Positions 45,000-56,600 of a DNA stretch of 64,000 nucleotides are shown piece after piece. Where the stretch lies: positions 8,692,370 through 8,756,369 of the forward strand of contig OX442416.1 in the NCBI GenBank assembly GCA_949361645.1, given 5' to 3'. The notes below the pieces were generated by a model, which ran no database searches, was not told the DNA's origin, and was given only the letters and a program-made list of their open reading frames with translations. Positions within the stretch are counted from its first letter, which is position 1. Each line of letters begins with the position of its first letter. This DNA comes from Spongilla lacustris. Taxonomy: Eukaryota; Porifera; Demospongiae; Spongillida; Spongillidae. Both the position numbers and the translations under genes were made by a program.

Positions 45000-46080
45000 G
45001 TCGTAAAATTAAATACCCCGGTATTAATATTACAGACCTACATTCATAAACAACCTGCCTGAATGTTGATATTCAATACTGGTAAATTAATGAACGTATA
45101 ACTTCGTAATTCTTGGTTTCCTTAATTTTTACTACACTCAAATCTTCAATTGGGGACAATCCTACATCACCAATTTTGCTTTTATTACAAGACACGACAA
45201 AATAAAGTACTGTTAAACATATTTATCATCTACAAGAATTTGCAGCAGATGTGGTGTGGTGAACACGTATGTACATGTACAATGTATGTATATAGCTGCT
45301 ATTTACATTGTTTGAAAAAATTCAGATTTCAATTTTTAATAACTCCTAATTGGAAGTACATGTAGTTATTTATGACACTTTGCACCTCTTTACTAATGTA
45401 CACACCCTACAATTAATTGATTTCATTAATGACCAGTCATTGTATCTTAATTCAGTGGTTTAAATTTATCAATTAATTAGGTGAGTCACAATTATTGTTT
45501 ATGATGGTGGTGAGAGGCAAGATGATCCCACTAAGAATGACCCTTTATTTACATTGCAACAAATAACTTTAATCCTCAATCACTCCTAAATGGAAGTAGT
45601 TAATTAATGACCTTTAATAAACCCAAACCTACCCACCCACTGATTAATTTCATTAATGAACTTTAATTGTATCCTAAAATTCAGTGGTTTAAATTTATTT
45701 ATGAATAGTTGTGTGATGATTACAAATGTTGGAGCTTTTGGATCTTTATAGGATTGTATATATCAATTTGTCTAACTTTTGCTTATTGTTTATTTATGTA
45801 CTTTACTTTATTACATCCAAAATATTTACATCATCATTGATGTCACTAATTATTATATTATCCACAATGTAAGAAACAATTATCTGGCTCCTTAAATTAT
45901 GCAATAAACACCATTGGTGTTAAACAAATAAACACCACCTACATGTACATGCACAACTCTGATCACATGCAAGTAGGTATATCTACAGGGTGTTCCACGA
46001 TCAAGGAAAATCATTTATCAATAAACCACAAGCAGATAATAAATTTTTACAGTAAAAGATAAACATTTTACATCAAATAA
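45000..46080. repeat. Duplicated spacer (partner 46580-47700)
   Basis: Blocks such as ATATTACAGACCTACATT, TTCAATTGGGGACAA and AGACACGACAAAATAAAGTA occur in the same order in both copies. The partner has acquired two MITEs (46617 and 46796). Confidence 0.75.
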
Positions 46081-46139
46081 GATCTGAAAAACCATCCTAA
46101 ATCAACTTTTGCCCAGCTAAGAAAAGTACTGGCCTTCAC

Positions 46140-46440
46140 TGCTATCAAAAATTTTATTAAATGAGCTGTACTCTTGTTTGTCAGTTGAGTTAATGAGGCA
46201 AAATGCACAGGCTTTACTGGTCCATGCTTTGCCTGCTATAGCTTATGGATAGAATTTGTACGACAAATTTGTTTTAATCACTACACCACAGATAATAGAG
46301 TCTCTGATTACAGTAAGTTACGCAAACGTATACGTAAAAAATTCAAGCATTCTTACTTTCGGCGGGATGTCATATGCAGATCCTTTCGCTCCCTGTGCGA
46401 CATCTGCACTCCACTGTTATTATTACGCACGTGCACCACA
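46140..46440 (-). CDS. Duplicated exon-like pair, copy 2 (longer open frame)
   Basis: Here the second block stays open as AWTSKACAFCLINSTDK, then EYSSFNKIFDSSEGQYFS and a stop. The first block contains an ATG frame reading MSHRERKDLHMTSRRK up to the GTAAG donor at about 46356. The phases of the two blocks do not join cleanly with the acceptors I can see, so splicing and coding status are unresolved. Sequence upstream (CACTTTAATCTGGGGCAG near 46480) is also shared with copy 1 near 44920, as a duplicated 5' flank would be. Confidence 0.35.
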
Positions 46441-46607
46441 ACAAGTCGACTGGTACCCAGCCCTATGAATAAAGATTTCACTTTAATCTGGGGCAGTTCC
46501 TTATGTGGACGTAGGGTTTGAATTCAGAAAGGTTTAACATACATTCCTTTATATGGCTGGGTAACGTATTGATTTCGAGAAATTAATTAATTCATAAATA
46601 CTCCGGT

Positions 46608-46742
46608 ATTACAGACAGGGTTGCCACGATATATTTATATCGCGGTTACATAGACTTCTATGGGCGGTTAGCGGCATAGAAGTCTATGTAACCATAGATT
46701 ATGATGTAACCGTGATATATCGCGGCAACCCTAATTACAGAC
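46608..46742. mobile_element. Foldback MITE, AGGGTTGCC termini
   Basis: An inverted repeat starting AGGGTTGCCACGATATAT (46617) and ending in its complement (46732) encloses a central hairpin (TACATAGACTTCTATG and complement). ATTACAGAC occurs on each side (46608-46616 and about 46734-46742). The undisturbed sequence is present at about 45022. A 9-bp duplication suggests a MULE-type origin. Confidence 0.8.
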
Positions 46743-46789
46743 CTACATTAATACTATTTAGCAAATCTACCTGCCTGAATATTGGTATT

Positions 46790-47445
46790 CAATACAGGGG
46801 CGGATACAGGAAATCTGGAAGGGGGGGGTCCAACATGAATAATCAATAGGGGGAGGGTGCGGGAGGGGGGATGTGCCCCCTCCCGCGCGAAGCGCGGAAG
46901 CTTTGGGGGGTCCCGCTCTTAGCGACACAGACTATCTATCAAGCCTTAAACTGGGGCGAAAGACTAAAAAATGGCGGCAAATAATGGTTGGAGGGACAGA
47001 ACGTATTTATCCGCATTTCACATTTGATTGAACTAATGGTTGTTGTCCGTTTTGGGCTCGATACAAGCAGTGGCCTGTGTGATAACTGGTCAGTGGGACT
47101 ATAGAAGACCCATAAACTTAAAAGTACAGTAGTTTATGGTGAATACCGGGCATAACGAGATAACGCGAGCGTGATTCCTGTACGCGTAGGCCTAAATCTT
47201 TTAGCGCATTACATAATTACCTTTTGCTTTCTTGGAAAAGTAACTCAAGATACTTGCCGAATGAGGTGAGTGAACAGATTGCTTGCCATCTGGATGATAC
47301 GCTATATCACGTGGGATGTTGTTAATTGCATTCATTAATAGTATTGATACTTAATTTTATTCATCATCGGGTCTGAGGGGGGGGGGGGGTCCGGACACCA
47401 CCGACCCCCCCCCCCCCTCCCCCCCTGTATCCGCCACTGCAATAC
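46790..47445. mobile_element. MITE with GCGGATACAGG termini
   Basis: Left end (C)AGGGGCGGATACAGG at 46796 and right end CCTGTATCCGCCACTG ending 47439 are flanked by CAATAC on both sides (46790-46795 and 47440-47445). The paralogue near 45075 reads ATTCAATACTGG without insert. The inside has G-run and C-run ends and a hairpin around CCGCGCGAAGCGCGG. No coding capacity. Possibly hAT-related; not certain. Confidence 0.8.
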
Positions 47446-48439
47446 CGAATGTATAATCTTATTTAATTTTTACTACACTCATATATTCAATTGGGGACAA
47501 CAAATCCTACACATCAATTTTGGTTAGGTTTAACGAAGACACGACAAAATAAAGTACTGTGCATCCACTTTAACATATTTTGCACCTACAAATGTACCAG
47601 AATTTGCAGTAGATGATTTGCTGCCAATGAATACTTTGAAAAGGGTAGCTTTAAATTTGTCATACTTTATCCTTATTCCACCAACTCCATTGGTAAAGTG
47701 GCTAGTGCCTTAATTCATATTATACATTAAATGCAGCTAACATTAGAAGGAGCTTTTAGTAAAATGTACCATCTGATCAGTATGAAAGTTATGCCTATAA
47801 ATGCTGACTACTTTTGTCGTCTACATGAATGGGGATGACAACACTTATTATAGTTGTCTTCAGTACTCTGCTTGATAGAAAATATCTATGTAATATTACG
47901 GCATACTTTACATGTACATGTCAGTTCATCGGAAGTGTATGGATGCTTACTTAGTCAAGTTATTTATACAACTCAATTATCCCCAACAGCCTATACATGT
48001 AACTGAATCATTACACCCATACAGGCATACACTCAAGGTTGCGTTACAGACTTAATCATGTGCATGTCATTAATATTGGCTGTATGCAACACGCAGCATA
48101 CAAGGACATGTAAGTAAGAAATCTAAGATATTGAAACTAACTTCCTGAGGTTGGAAAATGTGTTTTTAATTAAAAGTTTTATAAACCTTCTAAAATATTA
48201 AAATCAGCACAATAAATCAACCACTTTAAAATTTAAGCAATACTTAAATGCACACACTCACATACATTGTGTGTGCACATATGTATGTGGCCTAAAGCAG
48301 CCTCATACGTCCAGTTCATGTTTGATTTTTATTTCGGTAGAGCTTTGTAAATTAATTTTATTGTCCCCATTTTTATCTATCAATTTCAAATTAGCGGAAT
48401 TAATAATTAGCTGTGTACTTACATAATTTATATGCTTCG

Positions 48440-48900
48440 ATGTCTGATGCACAAAAGAAGCGTTCGAAGGTCTACTATGGCGCTCGTCCTCCAAAACTTA
48501 GGGTACGTGTGCAATATAGTGCAATATGAATTAACGTGCCTTACCGGTAGTCTCGTACCCAGACCCAAATGTACGTAACGATGATTATCGCTTACAGTAT
48601 AACATCACGTACAAATGATGTTATACTGTAAGCGATAATCATCGTTACGTACATTTGGGTCTGGGTACGAGACTACCTTACCGGTATCCTGCAGCGCCTG
48701 AAGGGGATCTTAGTCCGTCTGTCCGGGAACGTAGGGAACTATTATCACTACTAATGTGCCAGAGAAACGGTGTGTTTTAGAGGCCTATCAGATCCTTAAC
48801 GAGGTAGGCTACGGCAGGCGCTCGTTGTGTTTACAGATGGGCTTAGATTAGAATGTACGCTCAGTACTACCTCGGCTTGTGCTGGACCAGAATTTACCGG
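48440..48900 (+). pseudogene. Broken duplicate of the THUMPD1/TAN1-like gene 5' exons
   Basis: Exon 1 (48440-48502) starts MSDAQKKRSKVYYGARPP with the same GGGTACGTGTG donor as 59104-59169. The second exon (from about 48695, after CCTGCAG) has lost eight bases of the CGGCCGTC segment and gained others (GTGTGTTTTAG), so its frame closes early (after about 20 codons), although CCTATCAGATCCTTAACGAG is still recognisable. The intron carries the MITE at 48548-48675. It belongs to a larger duplication shared with 59.0-59.6 kb. Confidence 0.85.
48539..48684. mobile_element. 128-bp perfect foldback MITE (60-bp arms, 8-bp loop)
   Basis: Arms 48548-48607 and 48616-48675 are exact reverse complements, starting TAGTCTCGTACCCAGACC. 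The 9-bp direct repeat CCTTACCGG flanks it (48539-48547 and 48676-48684). Arm identity is complete, so the insertion is recent or gene-converted. The 9-bp duplication and TAG... ends resemble the MITE at 2457. Confidence 0.92.
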
Positions 48901-48909
48901 TATGCAATT

Positions 48910-50030
48910 TTCTCCCTCTAGTATCGTACATTATAAATGTAGCTAGTCTGATATACATGTAGCTACATTAATGCCTTGGTTTCCCAAGCCAAGGCCAAGA
49001 GAAACACACAAGGAAACAAACAAACAAACAAAACAATAAATTGTCATGCATGGTAGTGACTGCAGTTTTTAGTGGGGAATAACACAACACTTTTAAACAG
49101 AAATAACTTTGATAGGATTGTTAAAAAAGAAATCTAAGATATTGAAACTAACTTCCTGAGGTTGGAAAATGTGTTTATAGGTGTTGGTTTATGTAGGTAC
49201 TAAACTTGGTTTAATGTTTTGGGGGTATATGCGAGCAATATGCTAAATCCCCAGGGTTGTACCCCCTGGGAAAGCCTCACTTCCATTTAACCCTGAGCCT
49301 AGGGAAAGCCTCGCCTCCATTCAAACCTAAAGCCCTTAAAGTCTGGGATAAGTCTCACTTACATTCAACTAATCCCCTCATCCAATCTAACCTTCATGGC
49401 CCCTCGTACCTTTTGTGCCTGTAATAAAATTTTGTTTTATGAATGATCGTTGAAGCCTCTTAGATATGGCTCACAACTGGTGCACATGTACAGTACATGT
49501 GTGTGTTTGTGCATTTGTGTGTGTGTGTGCATGTGCATGTGCATTTGTGTGTGCATTTGTGTGTGCATGTGTCTGTGTGTATAGTCTAAAACAGCCTCCT
49601 TATGTGTATGTGTTCTGGAAGAGCTTAGTGGATTTTTTGTGATTGAAATTTGGCTCTAACTAGTTTTTTAAGCCCTAGAAAAGCCTCATTTGTTCTGTAA
49701 GAGCTACATTTAAAAAAAAATTCACACGCATGTACATGTACATATAAATCCTTTAAAGCTTTTAAAAATTGAATTTAGTTATTTAAGTACATATCTTTGA
49801 GTTTTTTTTTTTTTTTTAAACCTCCTACATGTACATGTACATGTATGCTCATTAAAACTGTAGTTTTCTTTGATGTGTTATTTCATTCAAGATAGATAAA
49901 TAAAACTAACTTTCTGGGTCCTCTTTTTGTAAGCATTTGAGTTTTTATTTTCTAAAAGCTTCATCAGTTCTGTAAGAGTTTTGTGCATACATGTACATGT
50001 GCATGTAAGTTTATAGTGAATGCTATGTGA
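48910..50030. other. Spacer with duplicated and GT-rich blocks
   Basis: No gene found. TCTAAGATATTGAAACTAAC occurs at both 48121 and 49133. TGATCGTTGAAGCCTCTTAG at 49445 has relatives near 55360, 57315 and 61780. Short GTGTGT stretches lie near 49500-49580. Confidence 0.6.
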
Positions 50031-50572
50031 CATCTACAGTGGAAACCGTGATAGGTGACATTAAAATTTTTTCCCTGCTTTTCAATGTTTGGAATTGGTT
50101 TTATCCATAATGCTATGAAGTAATTAAATTCTAATAATGCAGTTTGGTTGGCAAACTAGTTGTCAACAAGAGTTTGAAATTGAAACTTGTCACGTGACTT
50201 CTTGGTTTCTATTTTTGGAAATGTGTGCCCCTCGTTCAGCAAAAGTATTTCTAGCTCATTTCTCCTCCTTTCGGAAACAGATCAGGCTGAACGTTGGCAT
50301 ATAACTACCACGCACATACCTACATCACTTGGTCGGGCCAAATGTTGAATGCGGTAAACAGCTTGAGGACCGCGGCTGCAAATGTGCTGTTTTAGGACGT
50401 AACGCATTTAGCTGTTTGTCTCGTATTGCGTTGTGTTTATACTACTCTAACTTCACAGTGCTCAGAAAACAGGTATGTCTATCGGAAATGCTCGTTTAAT
50501 GTCAACGTTCGTTTACTTTGTCGCTAAAATATTTGCATCGAAGGTTGGGTTCTAAAAGTCAGCCATTTTCGG

Positions 50573-52465
50573 ATGAATAACATTACAATTATTTGCATTA
50601 TTGTGGTTATCGTTGTTATGAGTGAAAGCGGACGAAGCGAACAAGCTGAAAACGGTTCTTTTCAGAACCAAACGGAGGGTCCAGTATCACGCGGGCTACC
50701 GCGAAGAGCTAGCAAAGAGGTACTGCCACTTTGGGAAGGTTTGAAACAAAGGAGTGCTCCAAGGGGAAACCCCAGAGCTGCAGGTTTGAAGAGGCAATCG
50801 TTAAATCGTGCCAGAAAAGTTAATTTGACGAGTCGAATTCGAAGGACTGCATCTGATTTCTCAGAAATAGCGAACAAGGAGCTGGAATCGTTAGCCCAGC
50901 ACATGCCAAACCTGTCTGACATTGATGCTAGGACGCTCGCACTGAGAATGTACTACATCGAGCTGAGCGAGGGTATTTCTCCGATTAATGCAAGGAGCAA
51001 GGTCAGCAAGATGTTTTTAATTAGTACTACGACCGTGCAAAGATGGGTTACAGCTTGGGAGACCACAGGAGAGGATGCGTTGCATGATCATCGTAGCACA
51101 GTAAAACCAATTGACCATTCACTTCTGTTCGCATGTACTGATTTGGTGTTTGAACTCAAGTCGTGGATTAACGATCGTTTGAAGCAAGGAGGAAAGCATG
51201 AAGAAGGTTACTTGACTATTCAACAAATTCAAAGTCATATAAATGATGTCCTCTTTCAAGACCCAGACATCGTACCAAGGGAAGTTCTTGACATGCATGA
51301 GGCTAGATACCAGTCTCGTGAAGTTTCTAAGATGACAGTTCTCAGATGGATGCATAAACTTGGGTTCAAATGGGCTGACTCTTCAAGTGCTCCATTTTGT
51401 GACAGGCATGAGGATCCAGATGTGGTTGCTTATCGCCAAGAATGGGTGGAAAAAATGCTGCAACTTAAGCCACGTCTTCCTGTATGGAATGAAACCACTG
51501 GCAAACCAGAATGGCCAAATCTTCCTGTTGGAGAAGTTCAATTGATCCATGGAAACCATGATGAGGCCATATTGTATGCAAATGAGGGGAACCGTTTTGC
51601 ATGGGTTTCAAAGGATGGCTACCATCTGAAACCAAAAGGGGATGGTGCCACTATCATGGTTAGTGCTGTATCTGTTCCCTGCCACGGTTGGTTGGGGCTT
51701 GAGGTCACTGAGCCAAAAACAGATGGGTCTTGGACCCATAGTGACATTATGCATAATGTAACAAGAGTAATTGATGAATTTGAACAGCTCTATCCACAAT
51801 GCCAGTTGCTCTTAACGTATGATAACGCCCCATCTCATGTAGCCAAAAGAAAAGGTGCTTTATCAACCTCTGCCATGAATAAAAGTGATGGAGGGAAGCA
51901 ACCAATTCTAACTCAAATGGGTTGGTATAACACTGTTGATGCTGCTACTGGAACAATTGTATGCATGCAACAACAAATGTGGTTTTCGGGACCAGACGGA
52001 ACACCTGTTCCAAAGGGAGCTTTAAGAATATGCAAGGAACGTGGTCTTCCAAATGTTGAGAACATGAGGCGTGATGAACTCAGGGATTTATTGTCATCTC
52101 AGCCTGACTTCTCTTCAGTGAAGCCTGAAATACAAGAATATGTAGAGCATCGAGGACACATTCTGCTGTTTGGCCCAAAATGCCACCCAGAATGTATGCA
52201 TATTGAAATGTGCTGGGCATATATCAAACGACATTGCAGACAGCACTGTGGTCATAACATTACATCTTTACGAACACAACTACAGTATGCACTTTCACCA
52301 CAATACCTTACAATACAGCTTCATACATCATTTTCTGACCACACGTGGAAATGGATTGAAGCGTACTCAAAAGAAAGCAATGGATTTGATGTTTACGAAA
52401 CACTGAAGGCCATTAAAAAGACTCATCACCATCACCGAAGAGGAATCAACATGCAAGTTCCTTAA
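50573..52465 (+). CDS. DDE transposase, IS630/Tc1-like with enlarged D-E spacer (630 aa, intact)
   Basis: The frame opens at ATG 50573, but the first 15 codons are Ile/Val rich (NITIICIIVVIVV). Met16 (MSESGRSEQ) is an alternative start that avoids an unlikely hydrophobic leader on a nuclear protein. GSFQNQTEG at 28-36 parallels the 608-aa transposase. Residues about 115-175 form a helix-turn-helix-like domain (SPINARSKVSKMF, STTTVQRWV). A second likely one is at 245-268. Catalytic candidates are D330 (GNHDEA), D417 (LLTYDNAPSH) and E545 (HIEMCWAYIK), with about 127 residues between the last two and the shared GGKQPIL motif in the insert. It is probably the active transposase for the surrounding element. 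The C-terminus is His/Arg rich. Confidence 0.88.
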   Translation: MNNITIICIIVVIVVMSESGRSEQAENGSFQNQTEGPVSRGLPRRASKEVLPLWEGLKQRSAPRGNPRAAGLKRQSLNRARKVNLTSRIRRTASDFSEIANKELESLAQHMPNLSDIDARTLALRMYYIELSEGISPINARSKVSKMFLISTTTVQRWVTAWETTGEDALHDHRSTVKPIDHSLLFACTDLVFELKSWINDRLKQGGKHEEGYLTIQQIQSHINDVLFQDPDIVPREVLDMHEARYQSREVSKMTVLRWMHKLGFKWADSSSAPFCDRHEDPDVVAYRQEWVEKMLQLKPRLPVWNETTGKPEWPNLPVGEVQLIHGNHDEAILYANEGNRFAWVSKDGYHLKPKGDGATIMVSAVSVPCHGWLGLEVTEPKTDGSWTHSDIMHNVTRVIDEFEQLYPQCQLLLTYDNAPSHVAKRKGALSTSAMNKSDGGKQPILTQMGWYNTVDAATGTIVCMQQQMWFSGPDGTPVPKGALRICKERGLPNVENMRRDELRDLLSSQPDFSSVKPEIQEYVEHRGHILLFGPKCHPECMHIEMCWAYIKRHCRQHCGHNITSLRTQLQYALSPQYLTIQLHTSFSDHTWKWIEAYSKESNGFDVYETLKAIKKTHHHHRRGINMQVP

Positions 52466-52551
52466 TGTATGAACTGACATAATTACTGACCGTTATTAAT
52501 TCACATTACCACTGTATATTCTCATCTAAATATATCTTGAAAATATTAATT

Positions 52552-53088
52552 TTATAGATTTTTCTTCCGGCAATCTTGCAAAGCTTTCTCTCCTGTTGTC
52601 TCCCAAGCTGTAACCCATCTTTGCACGGTCGTAGTACTAATTAAAAACATCTTGCTGACCTTGCTCCTTGCATTAATCGGAGAAATACCCTCGCTCAGCT
52701 CGATGTAGTACATTCTCAGTGCGAGCGTCCTAGCATCAATGTCAGACAGGTTTGGCATGTGCTGGGCTAACGATTGCAGTTCCTTGCTCGCTATTTCTGA
52801 GAAATCAGATGCAGTCCTTCGAATTCGACCAGTCAACTTGATGTTTCTGGCACGATTTAACGATTGCCTTTTCAAACCTCCAGCTTTGGGGTTTCCCCTT
52901 GGAGCACTCCTTTGTTTCAGACCTTCCCAAAGTGGCAGTACCTCTTTGCTAGCTCTTCGTGGTAGCCCGCGTGATACTGGACTCTCCGTTTGATTCCGAA
53001 AAGAACCGTTTTCAGCTTGTTCGCTTCGTCCGCTTTCACTCATAACAACGATAACCACAATAATGCAAATAATTGTAATCTTATTCAT
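52552..53088 (-). CDS. Stand-alone N-terminal transposase fragment in the right inverted terminus (178 aa)
   Basis: The minus-strand frame starts MNKITIICIIVV and matches residues 1-170 of the 630-aa transposase with about ten changes (for example FQNQTEGPV to FRNQTESPV). It then ends with its own short tail, CRKKNL. The first helix-turn-helix is retained and the whole DDE domain is absent. It has the same 5' flank as the full gene because that flank is part of the inverted repeat, so it could share the promoter. The frame survives despite divergence, which hints at selection. A repressor role, like truncated transposases in other systems, is inference. Confidence 0.7.
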   Translation of the reverse strand: MNKITIICIIVVIVVMSESGRSEQAENGSFRNQTESPVSRGLPRRASKEVLPLWEGLKQRSAPRGNPKAGGLKRQSLNRARNIKLTGRIRRTASDFSEIASKELQSLAQHMPNLSDIDARTLALRMYYIELSEGISPINARSKVSKMFLISTTTVQRWVTAWETTGEKALQDCRKKNL

Positions 53089-53629
53089 CCGAAAATGGCT
53101 GACTTTTAGAACCCAACCTTCGATGCAAATATTTTAGCGACAAAGTAAACGAACGTTGACATTAAACGAGCATTTCCGATAGACATACCTGTTTTCTGAG
53201 CACTGTGAAGTTAGAGTAGTATAAACACAACGCAATACGAGACAAACAGCTAAATGCGTTACGTCCTAAAACAGCACATTTGCAGCCGCGGTCCTCAAGC
53301 TGTTTACCGCATTCAACATTTGGCCCGACCAAGTGATGTAGGTATGTGCGTGGTAGTTATATGCCAACGTTCAGCCTGATCTGTTTCCGAAAGGAGGAGA
53401 AATGAGCTAGAAATACTTTTGCTGAACGAGGGGCACACATTTCCAAAAATAGAAACCAAGAAGTCACGTGACAAGTTTCAATTTCAAACTCTTGTTGACA
53501 ACTAGTTTGCCAACCAAACTGCATTATTAGAATTTAATTACTTCATAGCATTATGGATAAAACCAATTCCAAACATTGAAAAGCAGGGAAAAAATTTTAA
53601 TGTCACCTATCACGGTTTCCACTGTATAT

Positions 53630-56600
53630 TCATGTGAAAACCTTCATGGATTCTTTTTTACTACATGTATTTGTGCATTCCATAATAGAAGTTTGTTTTA
53701 GGATTTGTGGAAGCCTGAGAGTTAGAAACAATTACAACCAATTAATTCTACATGTATGTGTATTTCATGAAGCCCATGTGTGCATGTACATGTAAGTGTG
53801 TTGTAATGAATTCTTTTAATGTAATACAACACACATACACACACAGACATCCATGCAACAAAAAAATTCCTCATACTGTTAATGAATGCACAAAGACTTA
53901 ACTCAACATCACATATATGTAAAACTGATCATCACATACATCAATTGTAAATAGTCCAGAATTCATGAGACATTAAGCAACCTAACCTCCTCAGTCACCA
54001 CCCCTTGTACATGTAAGTGTGTGTGATGCACTAAAAACCTCACTTCATGTGTACATGTTTTAAGTAAACACCATAAACACCACACACACAATTTGTAGGC
54101 CCTAGCCCAGACACAACAAGATTTGCACAACACCATGTGGCTTTTGAAACCACACACACATAGATGTACATGTACATGTACACATGTGTACACTTGTACA
54201 GCCACACATGCACACACATCTTACAAAATCCACAGAGCATGTGATGAATGCAATTGTAGAGCTATCATGGAATAAACACATGAAAATTTTCTAATAAACC
54301 CACTGAATGAAATTTTGACACCCTACTAATGTGTACCTATCAGGCTACATGTATATGAAAACTTAAGTTACTGCTTCAAAAAGTATTACAAAGCTCTTAC
54401 AGAATCCATGAAGTTACAACTCAACTTTACCACACATACAAAATCATGAGTCAGAATGCAAGTGAACATTACAACACCAGTTGTCTTGTAAGTCATACCA
54501 GAGGACTGCCTGTTATGCAAACAAGCCATGAGGCGTAGGTAAAGAACACCTTATACACATGTACACACCATCCATGAAGTATATCACACTGGGGTGGCCT
54601 TTGATATCAGCACCTTGAAAAATATACAAGTTACATGTATAATTTGGCACAAAACTGTTACAAATCATTTAAAAAATAATCTCATTTCTATATTATGCCA
54701 AATTGATAACTTTTTTTTTTTCAAATCATACCATATGTCACATACTACAAGTATCCTATTTTTGTTAGCACAGTGAACTCGGACCTCTCCATAAAGATAC
54801 ATGTAACACTGTTTTAAAAATTCAGAAAATCATTCCGCAATATCATAATTTCTCCCCATAACCCCATAAAAACTGTATATTATTGTATGCATGTACAGAA
54901 GTAGACTACTACATGTACATGTATGTGTATATATATCTATTTAATTATGACTATCTACATGTAGTAGTTATGATTTTATAATAAAGCCACAAGTTTTAAA
55001 ACTTATTTTTTTCCCGTTCTTTACATGTACATCAATGCCTGATAGCTACAGCCTACAGCTTCAGTTCGTAATTAATTGATGTACACATGTAGAAGTGGGT
55101 TATAGATAAAAGCCCTCTACATGTAAGTTATTGAGTAAAAAGCCTAATGGCTTCACAAGAGCTTTGTACAATCTAATTTAGAAGTAATTCAGTAATTTGG
55201 ATAACTTTCTGGGTCCTTGTTTTGTGAGGATTTGAGTTTTTTACATGTACTTTCTAAAAGCCTCATCAGTTCTATAAGAGTTTAGGGAAAGTTTTATGAA
55301 TAATTTACAGCTAGAGCCTGTGTGTTTGTGTTTGTCATTCCTTTCCTGTAAAATAGTTGTGATCGTTGAAGCCTCTTAGATATGGCCCACAACTGGTGTA
55401 CATGTGTGTCTGTATGTGTTTGTGCATGTGTTTGGTGTGTGTGATTGCTATTTATTATCAAGACGGTAGCAGATTATAATTTAATTTTGTTGATAAGTAT
55501 TTTTAATTGGTAATTACAATGTAGTAAAATCCCTACACACACACACACACACATAAGTTCTAACTTATCAGTAATCATATATACATGTACATGTACCTGT
55601 AGTTGATAGTGTGGAATGTGTATATTATATGTGTGTACGTTGTGTGTGTGTACAGTACATGTACATGTATGTAGTATAAAACAGCCTCATATTGTATATG
55701 TAGGTTGTGTTTATTGTTGTTGTTCAGTAGAGCTTTGTGTATTGCAATGTCATGTTTATTACACACTGTAAGCTGCACTGTGTGAGTAGGGTAGTGAAGA
55801 TACTATAGTGGTGTAAACATAGCTGTCAAATCATACCACATGACACATACTACTAGTATCTTATTTTAATTAGCACAATGAACTTGTAACTCTCCATAGA
55901 GATAACACTGTTTTGAAAATTCAGAAAATGATTTTTTGCATTCCGCAATATCATAATTTCTCCCCATAATCAATAAATATTTATGCATGTATATTTACAT
56001 GTATAATTAATTTTCAAATATTGGTCCTACGCGTAGGACTTGGATCTGGGGAATTAAGGTTAGGGTACAGAAACCATACATATTGATGAGCTAGCTTAGA
56101 TGTAATATAATGTTTATGTCCATTGTGTATTTCAGTAAGTTTCATTTGGAGAAAAAATAGCTAGGCATTATAATTGCATAAATTGATTACTTTAGTAATC
56201 TGTAATAAAATTGCTGCATTCTTTCAGTATCATGTACATATATGCACACACACAGACACACATACACGCATACAGTACATGTACACCCACACAAACACAA
56301 GCTCGTACAGAACCTACATGTATGTAAAAGTATATCAACATGAACAGTAAAAATGGAAATACTTGCATGTACATGTACGTGTACGATGTACAGTACATGT
56401 AATTTGGAATGTTGAATTTATTTCAGAGTACACATGTTTTTTTATGTACATAGAATACTGTAGCTTAGATGTAATATAATGTTTATGTCCATTGTGTATA
56501 CAGTGTGTCAATAAGTTCTTTTTGGAGAGCAAAAATTGCTTGGCATGTACATGTGTACATAAATTGAATTGCTTTAGTAATCTGGAATAAAAGTGTTACA

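Larger units (their letters stand above)
50035..53626 (+). mobile_element. TA-inserting DNA transposon with about 1-kb inverted termini
   Basis: The element runs 50037-53624 between TA dinucleotides and begins CAGTGGAAACCGTGATAGG. The right end is an inverted, diverged copy of the left 1.06 kb, which includes the promoter region and the first 170 or so codons of the 630-aa transposase. Termini starting CAGTG and the transposase type link it to the element at 29352. The single full-length gene is open throughout. Confidence 0.92.

Noticed and set aside
50573..50620. Signal peptide on the 630-aa transposase (NITIICIIVVIVV)
   Set aside because: A secreted transposase makes no sense; Met16 is the more likely start, or the codons are 5' leader sequence kept open.
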